Notes: generated from the sequence alone by a model not told the origin. Positions 54,614 through 63,910 are shown, counted from the first letter of the stretch. The stretch is DNA of 64,000 bases from Pedobacter steynii (GCF_900103665.1 NZ_FNGY01000008.1:297184-361183); one strand, 5' to 3'. Program-made: numbers and translations.

Positions 54614-55611
54614 TAAATAGTAACTTTAGTCCTGGAAATGGTTTTGATTAATTCAGCTGCTACCATATCGGCAGTTACATTTTCTGCATCTGCTTTAAAG
54701 TTCATGAGCACCCGATGCCTCAATACCGGATAAGCCATCGTTTGCAGGTCTTCCATTACCACTGCATAGCGGCCATGGATCAATGCCCTGGCTTTTGCGG
54801 TTAGGATCAGGGCCTGCCCTGCTCTTGGTCCGGCTCCCCACCTTACCCATTCTTTTACATAGGCTACAGAGGAACTCTCCGGTCTTGTTGCCCGGATCAG
54901 GTCGGCAACATAGGTAATCAGGTCATCACTGATGCTGACTTCCCTCGTGAGCGCCTGGAGTTGTTTGATCTCTTCTGCTCCGATCACCGCTTCAACCTTG
55001 TTTTTCATCATTCCGGTGGTACTGCTCAGAATCCTGGTTTCCTCCGCTGCCGTTGGATAACCTATTTTAATATACAATAAAAAACGATCCAGTTGTGCTT
55101 CCGGAAGTGGGTAGGTGCCTGCCTGTTCAATCGGATTTTGTGTGGCGAGAATAAAAAACGGACGGTCTAAAGGATAGGTTTGTCCGCCGTAAGTAACTTC
55201 AAATTCCTGCATCGCTTCGAGTAATGCCGACTGGGTTTTAGGAGGTGTCCTGTTGATCTCATCTGCTAAAATGATATTGGCAAAGATCGGCCCTTTGTTG
55301 AATTTAAAAAAACGCTTTCCGGTCAGATGGTCTTCTTCAAGGATTTCGGTGCCGATAATATCTGTAGGCATGAGATCCGGCGTAAACTGAATTCTCCTGA
55401 AGGAAAGGTCCAGGGCCTGCGACATTGTCCTTACCATCAGCGTTTTTGCCAGTCCGGGAACCCCTTCCAGAAGGCAATGCCCACCGGCAAGTAATGCGAT
55501 CAACATTTCTTCAATGATGATGTCCTGTCCAACGATAACCTTCTGAATCTCTTCCTTTAATTGCGAAATCTTATGTATTAGTATTTTAAGGTTGCTTTCT
55601 GAAATTTCCAA
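54613..55611 (-). CDS. MoxR-family AAA+ ATPase
   Basis: 332 aa. Walker A is GVPGLAKT (residues 50-57); Walker B is ILADEINRTPPKTQSALLEAMQE with D117-E118; sensor 1 is FILATQNPIEQAGTYPLPEAQLDRF. MoxR ATPases act as chaperones that mature or insert metal centres and protein complexes; the partner is usually a vWA protein. This gene heads the minus-strand run moxR-DUF58-batA-DUF4175-membrane protein-tldD-pmbA. It is divergent from the DUF4159 gene, 152 bp away. Confidence 0.95.
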   Translation of the reverse strand: MEISESNLKILIHKISQLKEEIQKVIVGQDIIIEEMLIALLAGGHCLLEGVPGLAKTLMVRTMSQALDLSFRRIQFTPDLMPTDIIGTEILEEDHLTGKRFFKFNKGPIFANIILADEINRTPPKTQSALLEAMQEFEVTYGGQTYPLDRPFFILATQNPIEQAGTYPLPEAQLDRFLLYIKIGYPTAAEETRILSSTTGMMKNKVEAVIGAEEIKQLQALTREVSISDDLITYVADLIRATRPESSSVAYVKEWVRWGAGPRAGQALILTAKARALIHGRYAVVMEDLQTMAYPVLRHRVLMNFKADAENVTADMVAAELIKTISRTKVTI

Positions 55612-55763
55612 AACAATAATTTTTTAAAAGGTAAGCTATATGTAATTCAATATAGGGCATCTGTGCTTATATTTCATCGCCTGTTAAACAGAATATCAAA
55701 AAAATTACAGATATCTATCTTAAAAAACTAGATTGTAATCAAAATTGACGCTATTTTAGAACG

Positions 55764-56393
55764 ATGCAAAAATCGAGGTTTACTTTTGCCAGAATAAAAT
55801 ACAGGTCCGGAGATTGGGATACCGATCAGCGGATGCCCTCCAATTTGCTGAACTCCCTGTTAGAATATACGACCATTCCATTGGATCAGGAAGAAAAGAT
55901 TGTGGAATTGAGCAGCAATGATTTGTTTAAATATCCTTTCTGTTATTTAAGCGGCCATAAGCTGGTACAGTTTAGTCAGCAGGAAGCCGCTAATTTTAAA
56001 AAGTATGTCAATAATGGCGGATTTGTATTTGTGGACGATTGCAACCACGATATTGATGGTTTATTTGCCCGGTCTTTTGAAACACAAATGAGCAATTTAT
56101 TTGGTGCACAGGCACTCAAAAAGATTCCCAATGACCATAAGATTTACAACTCCTTTTTCAAATTTGAAAAGGGCCCTCCCACCACTTCGTTTGAGCTCAA
56201 TGGCTGGGGCGACGACCTGGTTCACGACTACCTGAAGGCCATTACCGTTCAGGGCCGGATTGGCGTATTGTACAGCAATAAGGATTACGGTTGCGAATGG
56301 GATTATGATTTCAGAAACAAACGTTTCCTCGCAGAAGACAATACCAAGTTTGGTGTAAACATCATTTTATATGCGATGGGCATTCATAGCTAA
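55764..56393 (+). CDS. DUF4159 protein
   Basis: 209 aa. Typical DUF4159 text: FTFARIKYRSGDWDTDQRMPSN near the N-terminus, FKKYVNNGGFVFVDDCNHD, and YGCEWDYDFRNKR near the C-terminus, ending in a predicted strand (FGVNIILYAMG). No signal peptide is visible, which suggests a cytoplasmic location. DUF4159 genes recur next to MoxR-DUF58-BatA-TldD clusters in Bacteroidota as I recall; function unknown. It is divergent from moxR and convergent with the DoxX gene. Confidence 0.85.
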   Translation: MQKSRFTFARIKYRSGDWDTDQRMPSNLLNSLLEYTTIPLDQEEKIVELSSNDLFKYPFCYLSGHKLVQFSQQEAANFKKYVNNGGFVFVDDCNHDIDGLFARSFETQMSNLFGAQALKKIPNDHKIYNSFFKFEKGPPTTSFELNGWGDDLVHDYLKAITVQGRIGVLYSNKDYGCEWDYDFRNKRFLAEDNTKFGVNIILYAMGIHS

Positions 56394-56406
56394 TCCATAA
56401 ACCTGG

Positions 56407-56865
56407 CTAAGCCATCAGCCGGATCCCAAAATACCATGCCCAGCTGATCAATAATAGTTGCATTGGAATTCTAAACCAGAGATACCTCGTTCCAGGACCA
56501 TTGAAATCGCCTTTCTGAAGGTCAATATGGTGGATGGTCGCATAGATGTTGGCTGGCAGTATCAATACAAAAAAGGCAATGAGGAATATGGCAGCAGCAG
56601 ATCTGGTCTGATCAAACAACAATCCGAGTCCAGCAATCACCTCCATCACTCCTGTTCCAATGACGATCGCTTTTTTAAAAGGGACGAATTTCGGAATCAT
56701 CATTTCCATTCCTTTGGTAAAAGCAAAATGACCACTGGCAGCAAAACACATCATGATACACAATGCGATGTTTCCGGAGATCAGGAGGTTCCAGGAACCG
56801 GTGAACGATTTATAGCCCAACAGGCTTAGTAAAAAACTGACAAATAACACGAGTAATACTTTCAT
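56407..56865 (-). CDS. DoxX-like small membrane protein
   Basis: 152 aa with four hydrophobic helices (LVLFVSFLLSLLGYKSF, IALCIMMCFAASGHFAFT, GTGVMEVIAGLGLLFDQT, AIFLIAFFVLILPANIYATIH), the arrangement of the DoxX/DUF4267-like family. GHFAFTKGMEMMIPKFVPFKK is a recognisable family loop. Inner membrane; function unknown, often redox or stress related. It follows the Crp/Fnr regulator gene by 56 bp on the same strand and is probably controlled by it. Confidence 0.8.
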   Translation of the reverse strand: MKVLLVLFVSFLLSLLGYKSFTGSWNLLISGNIALCIMMCFAASGHFAFTKGMEMMIPKFVPFKKAIVIGTGVMEVIAGLGLLFDQTRSAAAIFLIAFFVLILPANIYATIHHIDLQKGDFNGPGTRYLWFRIPMQLLLISWAWYFGIRLMA

Positions 56866-56921
56866 AATGTTTGATTTACCTCAAAATTCGGATAAGTTTA
56901 AACGAGAAAAAATGACCTATG

Positions 56922-57503
56922 TTAGTTTCCGGAATACAATTTCCTAATCCTGCTCAAACTCTCGGGCTGAATACCCAGATAGGTAGAAAGGTGTTTTACA
57001 GAGGTATTTCTGATCAGTTCAGGGTTGCGGTTCATCAGTTGGCGGTACCGGTCTTCGGCAGTTGTGGAGAGCAGGTCCATTTCTCTTTCCAATCTCTTTT
57101 TATAATGAAACTCCGCAATCAATCTTCCAATCCGTTCTCCGGAATGAGACTGCTGATAGAAATCCTGAAGCAATTGGTAAGGGATTAAGATCGCTTCTAT
57201 ATCTTCTATGGCCTGAATGGCAATCATCGATGGCTGACGGGTGATAAAGGAATAATAGGCAGTCACCATCTCCCCTTCAAATTGAAAGTCAACAGTAAAT
57301 TCTTTTCCATCTTTTAAGAAGTAATTGCGTGTTGCACCCCTGACCAGGAAGAAAATATAGTTTTCTACTTGTCCTTCCTTACACAGGTAGCTTCCTTTAG
57401 GAAAAGACTTTTGCAGCAACAGCTTAGAAAACTTTTGCCATTCCTCTTCCCTCAACCGGGTAAAGGAAGAGATCAGTTCCCGCATTTGATTTAAACCGTT
57501 CAT
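56922..57503 (-). CDS. Crp/Fnr-family transcriptional regulator
   Basis: 193 aa. The cyclic-nucleotide-binding beta-roll spans about 20-125 (FPKGSYLCKEGQVENYIFFLVRG, DFQFEGEMVTAYYSFI). The C-terminal helix-turn-helix is SVKHLSTYLGIQPESLSRIR. No cysteine cluster of an Fnr type is visible. The nucleotide-contact Arg-Ser motif of true Crp is not evident, as in many Bacteroidota members. It precedes the DoxX gene on the same strand. Confidence 0.9.
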   Translation of the reverse strand: MNGLNQMRELISSFTRLREEEWQKFSKLLLQKSFPKGSYLCKEGQVENYIFFLVRGATRNYFLKDGKEFTVDFQFEGEMVTAYYSFITRQPSMIAIQAIEDIEAILIPYQLLQDFYQQSHSGERIGRLIAEFHYKKRLEREMDLLSTTAEDRYRQLMNRNPELIRNTSVKHLSTYLGIQPESLSRIRKLYSGN

Positions 57504-57631
57504 ATATTCTTTAACGCTAAAATCTGTTTATCCTGTTCAAATCAGAAAATACCATTCCATAATGAAAGGGTTAGCGCTTCGATCAATCATCCTGAGGTGT
57601 ATTTTTGGGTAAAATCTCCGGTTTATGAAAC

Positions 57632-58015
57632 CTAAAGCACTAGCTGTGCGTACAACTTTTCCAGTGTCTCCTGCGCATCAATACAAAAGCCCGGATGCGT
57701 TTTAGAGGTCTGAACTACAGTACTGCGCGTTGCGGTTAGCCAGCGGAATCTGGAGGCCATATCCAGCGCTCCGATTGTTCCTCCTGCTTTCCCACCTTTA
57801 CTGATCAGTTCAAAAGAACGCAGGTGATCCTGAAGCTCCTGACAATCGAGTTTACCGCAAAAGGCATTCAGCTTCGTTTCATTGGTTTCAAACAAGGCCT
57901 TCAAAAATTTCTGTTTAGCACAGTAAAGTATGATTCCTACATTCAGAAATTCTTCCCGTTCTACCCTTGGTACGACGCGGATTACAGCGTACTCAAATAA
58001 GTGTTTCTCTTGCAT
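57632..58015 (-). CDS. DUF3037 protein
   Basis: 127 aa. Starts LFEYAVIRVVPRVEREEFLNVG and contains DHLRSFELISKGGKAGG and MASRFRWLTATRSTVVQTSKTHPGF, the known DUF3037 pattern. No catalytic motif is recognised. Its start overlaps the HipA-like kinase stop by 23 bp, so it is translated with the kinase; DUF3037 and HipA_2 proteins recur as a two-gene unit. Confidence 0.85.
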   Translation of the reverse strand: MQEKHLFEYAVIRVVPRVEREEFLNVGIILYCAKQKFLKALFETNETKLNAFCGKLDCQELQDHLRSFELISKGGKAGGTIGALDMASRFRWLTATRSTVVQTSKTHPGFCIDAQETLEKLYAQLVL

Positions 58016-58790
58016 GCTGCGCTTCTTTTACAAATATTTCTGACTTTGCGATTCGTAACTCTAAAAACCTGGAGTATACCTCACGGTGTGCCTCAATGTG
58101 CTCAAACATGTTGTCCCCTGAAAGCCAGTCATCGGGAATCAGAGAAACAATAGCACGGATGCGTTCATTGGTAAGAATTGCCCTGAACTCCGCATCTACC
58201 TGTTCCAGTTCTGTCGCCTTGCTCAACAATACATGGTCCTTAATCAAAGAAAAAGGTCTTACTGCCTGTTCCTCCCAATTGTCCATCGAATGGTGGAAAT
58301 ATAAGGCAGCACCATGGTCGATCAGCCACAATTCCTTATGCCAGACCAACATATTTGTATTTCGCGCAGTACGGTCCATATTGGTTAAAAACGCGTCCAG
58401 CCATACAATTTGAGAAGCCGTTCTTTCATCCACACTGTTCACCAGCGGATCAAAAGTAATCGCTCCGGAAAGGTAATGTAAAGCCAGGTTCAGACCCACA
58501 CTGGACCTCAGCAAGTCCTGAATTTCTTCATCAGGCTCTATCCTTCCAAAGTCTTTTTCCAGATTTGCAAATACCAGCTCCGGGATCCTCAATCCAAGTA
58601 AACGGGCAACTTCACCACCAATTAACTCGGCAATAAGTGCGCGAAGTCCCTGGCCTGCGCCACGAAACTTAAGTACATATAAAAATTCGTCGTCAGCTTC
58701 TGCAATAGCAGGCATTGAGCCTCCTTCACGTAAAGGGGTGACATATCTGATGACGTTGACAGTTCTAAGCTGGGGATGGTTATTCTTCAC
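57993..58790 (-). CDS. HipA-like kinase (HipA_2 family)
   Basis: 265 aa, shorter than HipA (about 440 aa). N-terminal VNVIRYVTPLREGGSMPAIAEAD and VLKFRGAGQGLRALIAELIGGE form the nucleotide-binding lobe with the conserved Lys in VLKF. The catalytic loop is FLTNMDRTARNTNM (about residues 133-146) and the metal-binding Asp is in LWLIDHGA. This matches HipA/PI-kinase folds. HipA of E. coli phosphorylates GltX as a toxin; the HipA_2 branch has no known substrate. It overlaps the DUF3037 gene. Confidence 0.82.
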   Translation of the reverse strand: MKNNHPQLRTVNVIRYVTPLREGGSMPAIAEADDEFLYVLKFRGAGQGLRALIAELIGGEVARLLGLRIPELVFANLEKDFGRIEPDEEIQDLLRSSVGLNLALHYLSGAITFDPLVNSVDERTASQIVWLDAFLTNMDRTARNTNMLVWHKELWLIDHGAALYFHHSMDNWEEQAVRPFSLIKDHVLLSKATELEQVDAEFRAILTNERIRAIVSLIPDDWLSGDNMFEHIEAHREVYSRFLELRIAKSEIFVKEAQHARETLI

Positions 58791-58827
58791 ACCTGATTAT
58801 TTTAGGAATCTCTGCTCCGGTTTTTGC

Positions 58828-58859
58828 CAAATATACTACAATTCCCAATATCGGTTCAA
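58828..58859 (-). promoter_or_regulatory. Promoter of the HipA-like/DUF3037 operon
   Basis: On the minus strand the -7 box TATATTTG (58828-58835) fits TAnnTTTG exactly, with a TTG at 58857-58859 spaced by 21 bp. The kinase ATG is 38 bp downstream. Confidence 0.55.
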
Positions 58860-58885
58860 TGGCGCGTGTTTTTCGCCTGTTATTC

Positions 58886-60874
58886 CTAAACTTTAAGTTC
58901 AATATTTATAGAAGTACCTTCATTAATTGCAGCATTCAGGTCCATCGTTCCATGGAGCAGCGCAACGCGGTTTCTGATGTTGCTCAGTCCTATGCCCTTG
59001 GCATTCTCAGCGGCACCGGCATCAAAACCTCTTCCATTGTCTTCTGCCGTGATCAGAAAAACGCTTTCATTCTGACTGCACTGTAACAGCAGCTGGGATG
59101 CACCGGAATGACGGACGGTATTGCTCAGGATTTCCTGAATGATCCGGTAAATATTGATCTTCACAGAGACCTCCATACTTTCCTGAATATCGAACAGTTG
59201 AAGTGTAATTTTAAGTCCGCTATTGTTAAACGTTTCGCACAAGTCTTTCAACGCTGTTTCCAATCCGAATTTCAATAACGTTTCGGGCATCAGGTTTCTG
59301 GCGATACTCCTCAGGTCGTTTACAGAATTGTCCAGCTGGGCAATGATCTTTCCTAACTCGGTGTCTTTTCCTGTGGAAGAAGTATTGGCGACTACATCCG
59401 AGAGGTTGATCTTTATCCCCGCCAGTGTTCCTCCAAGACCGTCATGAAGATCGCGCCCTACCCTTTGACGCTCGCGTTCCTCACCTTCCAGCATGGCATT
59501 ACTGATGGTTAACTGTTGCTCCTGCTCCAGCTCTTTGAGCTGCTGCCGGTAATTGATCTCCTTTTGTTTGGTTAGCTTTTTATTATTCCTGAAATATAAG
59601 AGTCCAAAAAACGTAATGACCAGTAAAAATATAGCAATGGAACCCAGCAGCCAGGCAATGAGTCTATTGTTTTTAACAGACAATGCAGCTTTTTCATTCG
59701 TGGCTTTAAGGGAGCCTATTTCCCTCATATCTTCTGCTTTTTTGTATTGGATTTCCAGTTCATGGACATCTTTCTTAATCTTACTTTCGCTGATGCTATC
59801 GCCCATTTGGCTCACTCTTTTCATCCACTTATAGGCCTGAGGCATGTTTCCCATTCCGGCATAAGTCTCTGCGAGATCTGCGTAAACGAGTAACCGGTCT
59901 TCACTCAGGAACAACATGTCTTTCTGCTTCAACAGGTAGGAAGCGACGATAAGCGCTTTGTCGTATTTCTTCTGACTTTGCAATACATGGAGTTTCTGCA
60001 TCAGTAAACGCTGCTCTTCATATCTTTTCTGGAGCTTCAAAGCCAATGCAATCCCCTTATCCAGACTTGCAATGGCCTTATTGTATTGTTTCGTATCATC
60101 GAAATACAGTCCTTCTGCAAAGTAGTAATCAAGGTATAAAGGATAATCCGGATTTGGGCCGAGTAAAACTGCCGCACTATCCAGCATGCGTTTAGCCTGC
60201 GGGTATTTTTTCAGGAAGACATAGTTTTCCGCTGCCGTATGGTAGGCGACAATTCTAAAGCTTTTCTTTGCTTTCACTTTCTCCAGAATCTGAAGTGTAG
60301 AGTCAATATAAACCTGTGCTTTATCAAACTGTTTGTTATTCTTAAATACCAGGGCCAGATCCATGTAGTTGATTCCCAGAAAAGCCGTATCGCCGGATTT
60401 GCGTGCATAGGGAATGGCTTTGTTCAATAAGGCATCGGCCATCCCTCTATAATTGTCTTTCAGCTGCTGTACTACGCCGTAATTGTGCCAGGACTTCGTT
60501 AAGAAAAGATAAGCCTCTTTGGTTTTAAATGGCAGCAACAGGACATGTGCTTTTTTAAAACTGGCCTCACTTTTATCAAGATCACTAAGGGATTGCACGG
60601 TCGCGGCATAGTAATGATAGATGGCCTGCAGGTACTCATTTTTTTTAATGAGTTTCCTTCCCTGCTCCAGGTAAATGGTGCTTTGTAAGCTGTCCGCATA
60701 CAACAGTTGTTCGGATAAACTGAAGTTTGTTCTTGCCCTGAGGCTATCAGAGATCTGCTGTTGTAACATTCCTTTCAGGCTATCCACTAAAGAAATGCGT
60801 TTGGCAGGTTGCTGCGCCCTGGTGCCTGTAGCGAGGATTCCAAGGATCGTCAGCAGATAAAAAAATCTTGTCAT
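58886..60874 (-). CDS. TPR-containing sensor histidine kinase (HisKA_3 type)
   Basis: 662 aa. Signal-like N-terminus (FYLLTILGILATGTRAQ), then about 370 residues of tetratricopeptide repeats in the periplasm, one membrane helix (LIAWLLGSIAIFLLVITFFGLLYF), a coiled coil, the HisKA_3 dimerisation domain with the phospho-accepting His in RVGRDLHDGLGG (near residue 475), and an HATPase domain with EILSNTVRHS, EDNGRGF and GIGLSNI. NarL-type response regulators are the usual partners, but none is adjacent: flanking genes are the HipA-like kinase and a DUF4268 gene. Confidence 0.93.
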   Translation of the reverse strand: MTRFFYLLTILGILATGTRAQQPAKRISLVDSLKGMLQQQISDSLRARTNFSLSEQLLYADSLQSTIYLEQGRKLIKKNEYLQAIYHYYAATVQSLSDLDKSEASFKKAHVLLLPFKTKEAYLFLTKSWHNYGVVQQLKDNYRGMADALLNKAIPYARKSGDTAFLGINYMDLALVFKNNKQFDKAQVYIDSTLQILEKVKAKKSFRIVAYHTAAENYVFLKKYPQAKRMLDSAAVLLGPNPDYPLYLDYYFAEGLYFDDTKQYNKAIASLDKGIALALKLQKRYEEQRLLMQKLHVLQSQKKYDKALIVASYLLKQKDMLFLSEDRLLVYADLAETYAGMGNMPQAYKWMKRVSQMGDSISESKIKKDVHELEIQYKKAEDMREIGSLKATNEKAALSVKNNRLIAWLLGSIAIFLLVITFFGLLYFRNNKKLTKQKEINYRQQLKELEQEQQLTISNAMLEGEERERQRVGRDLHDGLGGTLAGIKINLSDVVANTSSTGKDTELGKIIAQLDNSVNDLRSIARNLMPETLLKFGLETALKDLCETFNNSGLKITLQLFDIQESMEVSVKINIYRIIQEILSNTVRHSGASQLLLQCSQNESVFLITAEDNGRGFDAGAAENAKGIGLSNIRNRVALLHGTMDLNAAINEGTSINIELKV

Positions 60875-60965
60875 ACGACAAGATATAAAATAATTAAAAC
60901 AGAATTATAGGGGCCGGTGCAAAATACCTGGAAACAGGTAGCTCTGAAAAAGCTGGCCTCAGCCT

Positions 60966-61427
60966 CTATTTAAAGGTATCAAAACTGTCTTTCGCGTCCG
61001 ACCAGAAGTCGTCCAATGCAATTATTCTCGGCTTAAAGAAGGAGATCAGCTCCGGCCAGTCTTCTTGCTTATAAATGCTTACTCCGGGTAAAGTCTTCAC
61101 AATTCTGCTCAGGGTCTTGTAGTTTTCATCCTGCTCATGCAACTGCCATTCCCATTCTTCATTCAGACTGGCATTCAGGAGGTTTTTAAATTCCAGGAAC
61201 TGCTCAAACATCAGCTCCTGAATTCCCGGGTCCGGATGAGACATTTCTATCGCGATGGATGCAGATTTCTTATCGGCCTGCATCTTAAAGTGTAGATTTT
61301 TGATCCCGGTTTTATAGTTCACCCAATTGGTTCTTAATCCTTCAGCAGAAAGATGTGGCGCAATATATTGCCCGAAGGCTGTCCAAAATGCCTGTTTTAA
61401 TTGCGAAGCCTGTTCCTTAGAGTACAA
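60966..61427 (-). CDS. DUF4268 protein
   Basis: 153 aa. Text such as EQASQLKQAFWTAFGQYIAP, GIKNLHFKMQADKKSASIAIEM and NEEWEWQLHEQDENYKTLS matches DUF4268, a domain of the PD-(D/E)XK-like restriction-associated group, also found alone. No complete nuclease motif is recognisable. It follows truC on the same strand by 31 bp, so the two may be cotranscribed. Function unknown. Confidence 0.8.
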   Translation of the reverse strand: MYSKEQASQLKQAFWTAFGQYIAPHLSAEGLRTNWVNYKTGIKNLHFKMQADKKSASIAIEMSHPDPGIQELMFEQFLEFKNLLNASLNEEWEWQLHEQDENYKTLSRIVKTLPGVSIYKQEDWPELISFFKPRIIALDDFWSDAKDSFDTFK

Positions 61428-61458
61428 TTTTTTATATTTTAATGGTAAATAGTCTTGG

Positions 61459-62142
61459 TTAAAGAGGCCAGCCCATCAGGGTCATTGTCCTTTGAAATTC
61501 GTCCTGAACGCCTGCTTTAAGATGGATCTGTTCTTTCGTTACCGGATGATTGAAGATCAGCTCTGAAGCATGCAGCAACATGGTCGTCATCTCCCATTCT
61601 TCTTTGAAAAACTTATTCTGTTTGTTGCATCCATGTTTGCGGTCGCCAATAATGGGATAAAAGATATGTGCAAAATGCCGGCGCAACTGGTGCATTCTTC
61701 CGGTGGTTGGTGTTGCCTCTACCAGAGAATACCGGGAAGTAGGATGTTTACCAAAAGCAACGTCCAGCTCTGCACGTTGCAGGGTAACAAAGGCTGTAAA
61801 GGCTTCCTGCATGGTTCCGTTTTCCTTAGCCAGCGGATAGTCAATCTCTCCGCTATCAGGTGCATAGCCCCTGAGTACAGCCAGATATTTCTTTTGCACT
61901 TCTCCATTCTGAAATTGCTGGTGCATGGCGATCTCCACGTCTTTCTCAAAAGCAAAGAGCAGCAGACCTCCGGTTTTCCTATCCAGACGGTGTACCGGAC
62001 TCACATGTCTGTTTACCTGATCCCTAAGCAGCTGTAATGCAAACTCTTTTGCATCATTGGCAATAGAAGATCGGTGAACCAATAATCCGTGAGGTTTATT
62101 GATGGCAATGAGATGGTCGTCCTGATATACAATTTCCAGCAT
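61459..62142 (-). CDS. truC: tRNA pseudouridine(65) synthase
   Basis: 227 aa RluA-family pseudouridine synthase. It begins MLEIVYQDDHLIAINKPHGL, the family start; the catalytic Asp is D54 in HRLDRKTGG, the same position as in E. coli TruC. RMHQLRRHFAHIFYPIIGDRKHG is the second conserved block. TruC makes pseudouridine 65 in tRNA. The short length without an S4 domain and the early Asp favour TruC over RluA-D. It heads a run with the DUF4268 gene. Confidence 0.92.
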   Translation of the reverse strand: MLEIVYQDDHLIAINKPHGLLVHRSSIANDAKEFALQLLRDQVNRHVSPVHRLDRKTGGLLLFAFEKDVEIAMHQQFQNGEVQKKYLAVLRGYAPDSGEIDYPLAKENGTMQEAFTAFVTLQRAELDVAFGKHPTSRYSLVEATPTTGRMHQLRRHFAHIFYPIIGDRKHGCNKQNKFFKEEWEMTTMLLHASELIFNHPVTKEQIHLKAGVQDEFQRTMTLMGWPL

Positions 62143-62281
62143 TTATCTTTTTTTGGCGAAGATAACCTTTTGTAGTTTTAGAATCGCCCCATTGTATCAA
62201 CTTTGTTCCTTTTTGACGGAGTAGAAGCATTTATCCCTATCTTTCGATAACTATTTTCCAATTATCTAAACGCATTATTTA

Positions 62282-63871
62282 ATGAATACCAAACAAACCA
62301 CCACTTCCTTTGCTTTGTTAAAACGAAGCACAAGGGTCTTTTTTATGGCCATGCTGATTACCGGAAATATCAGTTATGCCCAATCAAAAAAAGAGACAGT
62401 TGACAAGATCGTCAAAGAAGCAACAGAAAATTCACAACTGGAAAACCTTGCCCATGAGCTGCTTGATGTCGTAGGCCCGCGATTGGTTGGCTCTCCCCTA
62501 ATGAAACAAGCCAACGACTGGGCAGTGGCCAAATATGCGACCTGGGGAATTACCGCAAAGAACGAACAATGGGGCGAATGGCGCGGATGGGAAAGAGGGA
62601 TTTCTCATATTGACATGGTGTATCCAAGGATAAAATCTCTGGAAGGAACACAATTGGCATGGAGCCCGTCAACAAAAGGAAAAGCAGTGGTTGGAGAGCT
62701 GGTGATTTATCCTGACCTCCCCGATTCCGTTTCTTTTAAAAGCTGGCTGCCAAGTGTGAAAGGGAAGTTTGTGATGTTTTCCATGAACCAGCCGACAGGC
62801 CGACCGGATTATAACTGGCAGGAATTCGCTACTCCTGAATCTTTTGAGAAGATGAAGAGCAACAGGACAAAACAGACGGATGCATGGCGTTCCAGAATCA
62901 GTAAAACAGGATTGAACTTAAAGGCATTGGCCCTGGCCTTTGAAAGCGCCGGAGCTTTAGGTGTAGTCACAAGCAACTGGTCTTCAGGATTCGGCGTGAA
63001 TAAGATTTTTGGCGCCAATACCACAAAAATTCCTTCTATAGACATTTCATTGGAAGATTATGGGTTGCTGTACAGGCTGACAGAATCAGGGCATAAGCCA
63101 AAGATCAGTGTCAATGTGGGCTCTAAAGAACTTGGAATGGTGCCTGCTTTTAATACCATTGCCGAGATCAAAGGTGCTGAGAAACCAAACGAGTATGTGA
63201 TCCTTTCTGCCCACTTTGATTCCTGGGATGGCGGAACTGGCGCTACTGATAATGGTACGGGAACAATCACCATGATGGAAGCAATCCGTATTTTGAAAAA
63301 GATCTATCCTAATCCTAAAAGAACCATTCTTGTAGGTCACTGGGGCAGCGAAGAACAAGGTTTAAACGGATCAAGGGCTTTTGTAGAAGATCATCCGGAG
63401 ATTGTTAAAAACATACAGGTTGTATTTAACCAGGACAATGGAACAGGCCGGGTAGTTAACCTCGGCGGACAAGGATTCTTAAATGCTTATGCGTATCTCG
63501 GACGTTGGTTATCTATGGTTCCGGAAGACATTAAAAAACAAATTGCAACCACCTTCCCCGGAACACCGGGCAGCGGCGGTTCTGATTTCGCTTCCTTCGT
63601 GGCGGCTGGTGCTCCCGCATTTTCTTTAAGCTCTAACAGCTGGTCTTATGGAACGTATACCTGGCATACGAACAGAGATACTTATGATAAGGTGGTTTTT
63701 GATGATGTCAGAAGCAATGCGATCCTGACAGCTATCCTTGCTTATATGGCAAGTGAAGATCCGGAAACGACTTCCAAAGCAAAAAGTGTATTGCCAATAA
63801 ATGTAAGAACCGGGGAGCCTGGAAGCTGGCCACAACCGGTGAAAGCAACGCGTAAAGGTGGTGTGAATTAA
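62282..63871 (+). CDS. Secreted M28-family metallopeptidase
   Basis: 529 aa. A signal peptide (VFFMAMLITGNISYAQS, about residues 19-36) leads to a mature region with an inserted PA-like domain (about 130-280) and the M28 di-zinc core: AHFDSWDGG, GATDNGTG, WGSEEQGLNG, FNQDNGTG and TWHTNRDTYD supply the metal ligands in order. Family M28 includes aminopeptidases and carboxypeptidase Q-like enzymes; the exact cleavage is unknown. Periplasmic or extracellular. It is followed by the IS end after 39 bp. Confidence 0.92.
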   Translation: MNTKQTTTSFALLKRSTRVFFMAMLITGNISYAQSKKETVDKIVKEATENSQLENLAHELLDVVGPRLVGSPLMKQANDWAVAKYATWGITAKNEQWGEWRGWERGISHIDMVYPRIKSLEGTQLAWSPSTKGKAVVGELVIYPDLPDSVSFKSWLPSVKGKFVMFSMNQPTGRPDYNWQEFATPESFEKMKSNRTKQTDAWRSRISKTGLNLKALALAFESAGALGVVTSNWSSGFGVNKIFGANTTKIPSIDISLEDYGLLYRLTESGHKPKISVNVGSKELGMVPAFNTIAEIKGAEKPNEYVILSAHFDSWDGGTGATDNGTGTITMMEAIRILKKIYPNPKRTILVGHWGSEEQGLNGSRAFVEDHPEIVKNIQVVFNQDNGTGRVVNLGGQGFLNAYAYLGRWLSMVPEDIKKQIATTFPGTPGSGGSDFASFVAAGAPAFSLSSNSWSYGTYTWHTNRDTYDKVVFDDVRSNAILTAILAYMASEDPETTSKAKSVLPINVRTGEPGSWPQPVKATRKGGVN

Positions 63872-63910
63872 GCCTCCCCTACGATTAAAAAAAAGCGGTA
63901 TCATTTGAAG

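Noticed and set aside
60966..61427. DUF4268 gene as part of a restriction or defence island
   Set aside because: Neighbours are truC and a sensor kinase; no other defence genes are near.
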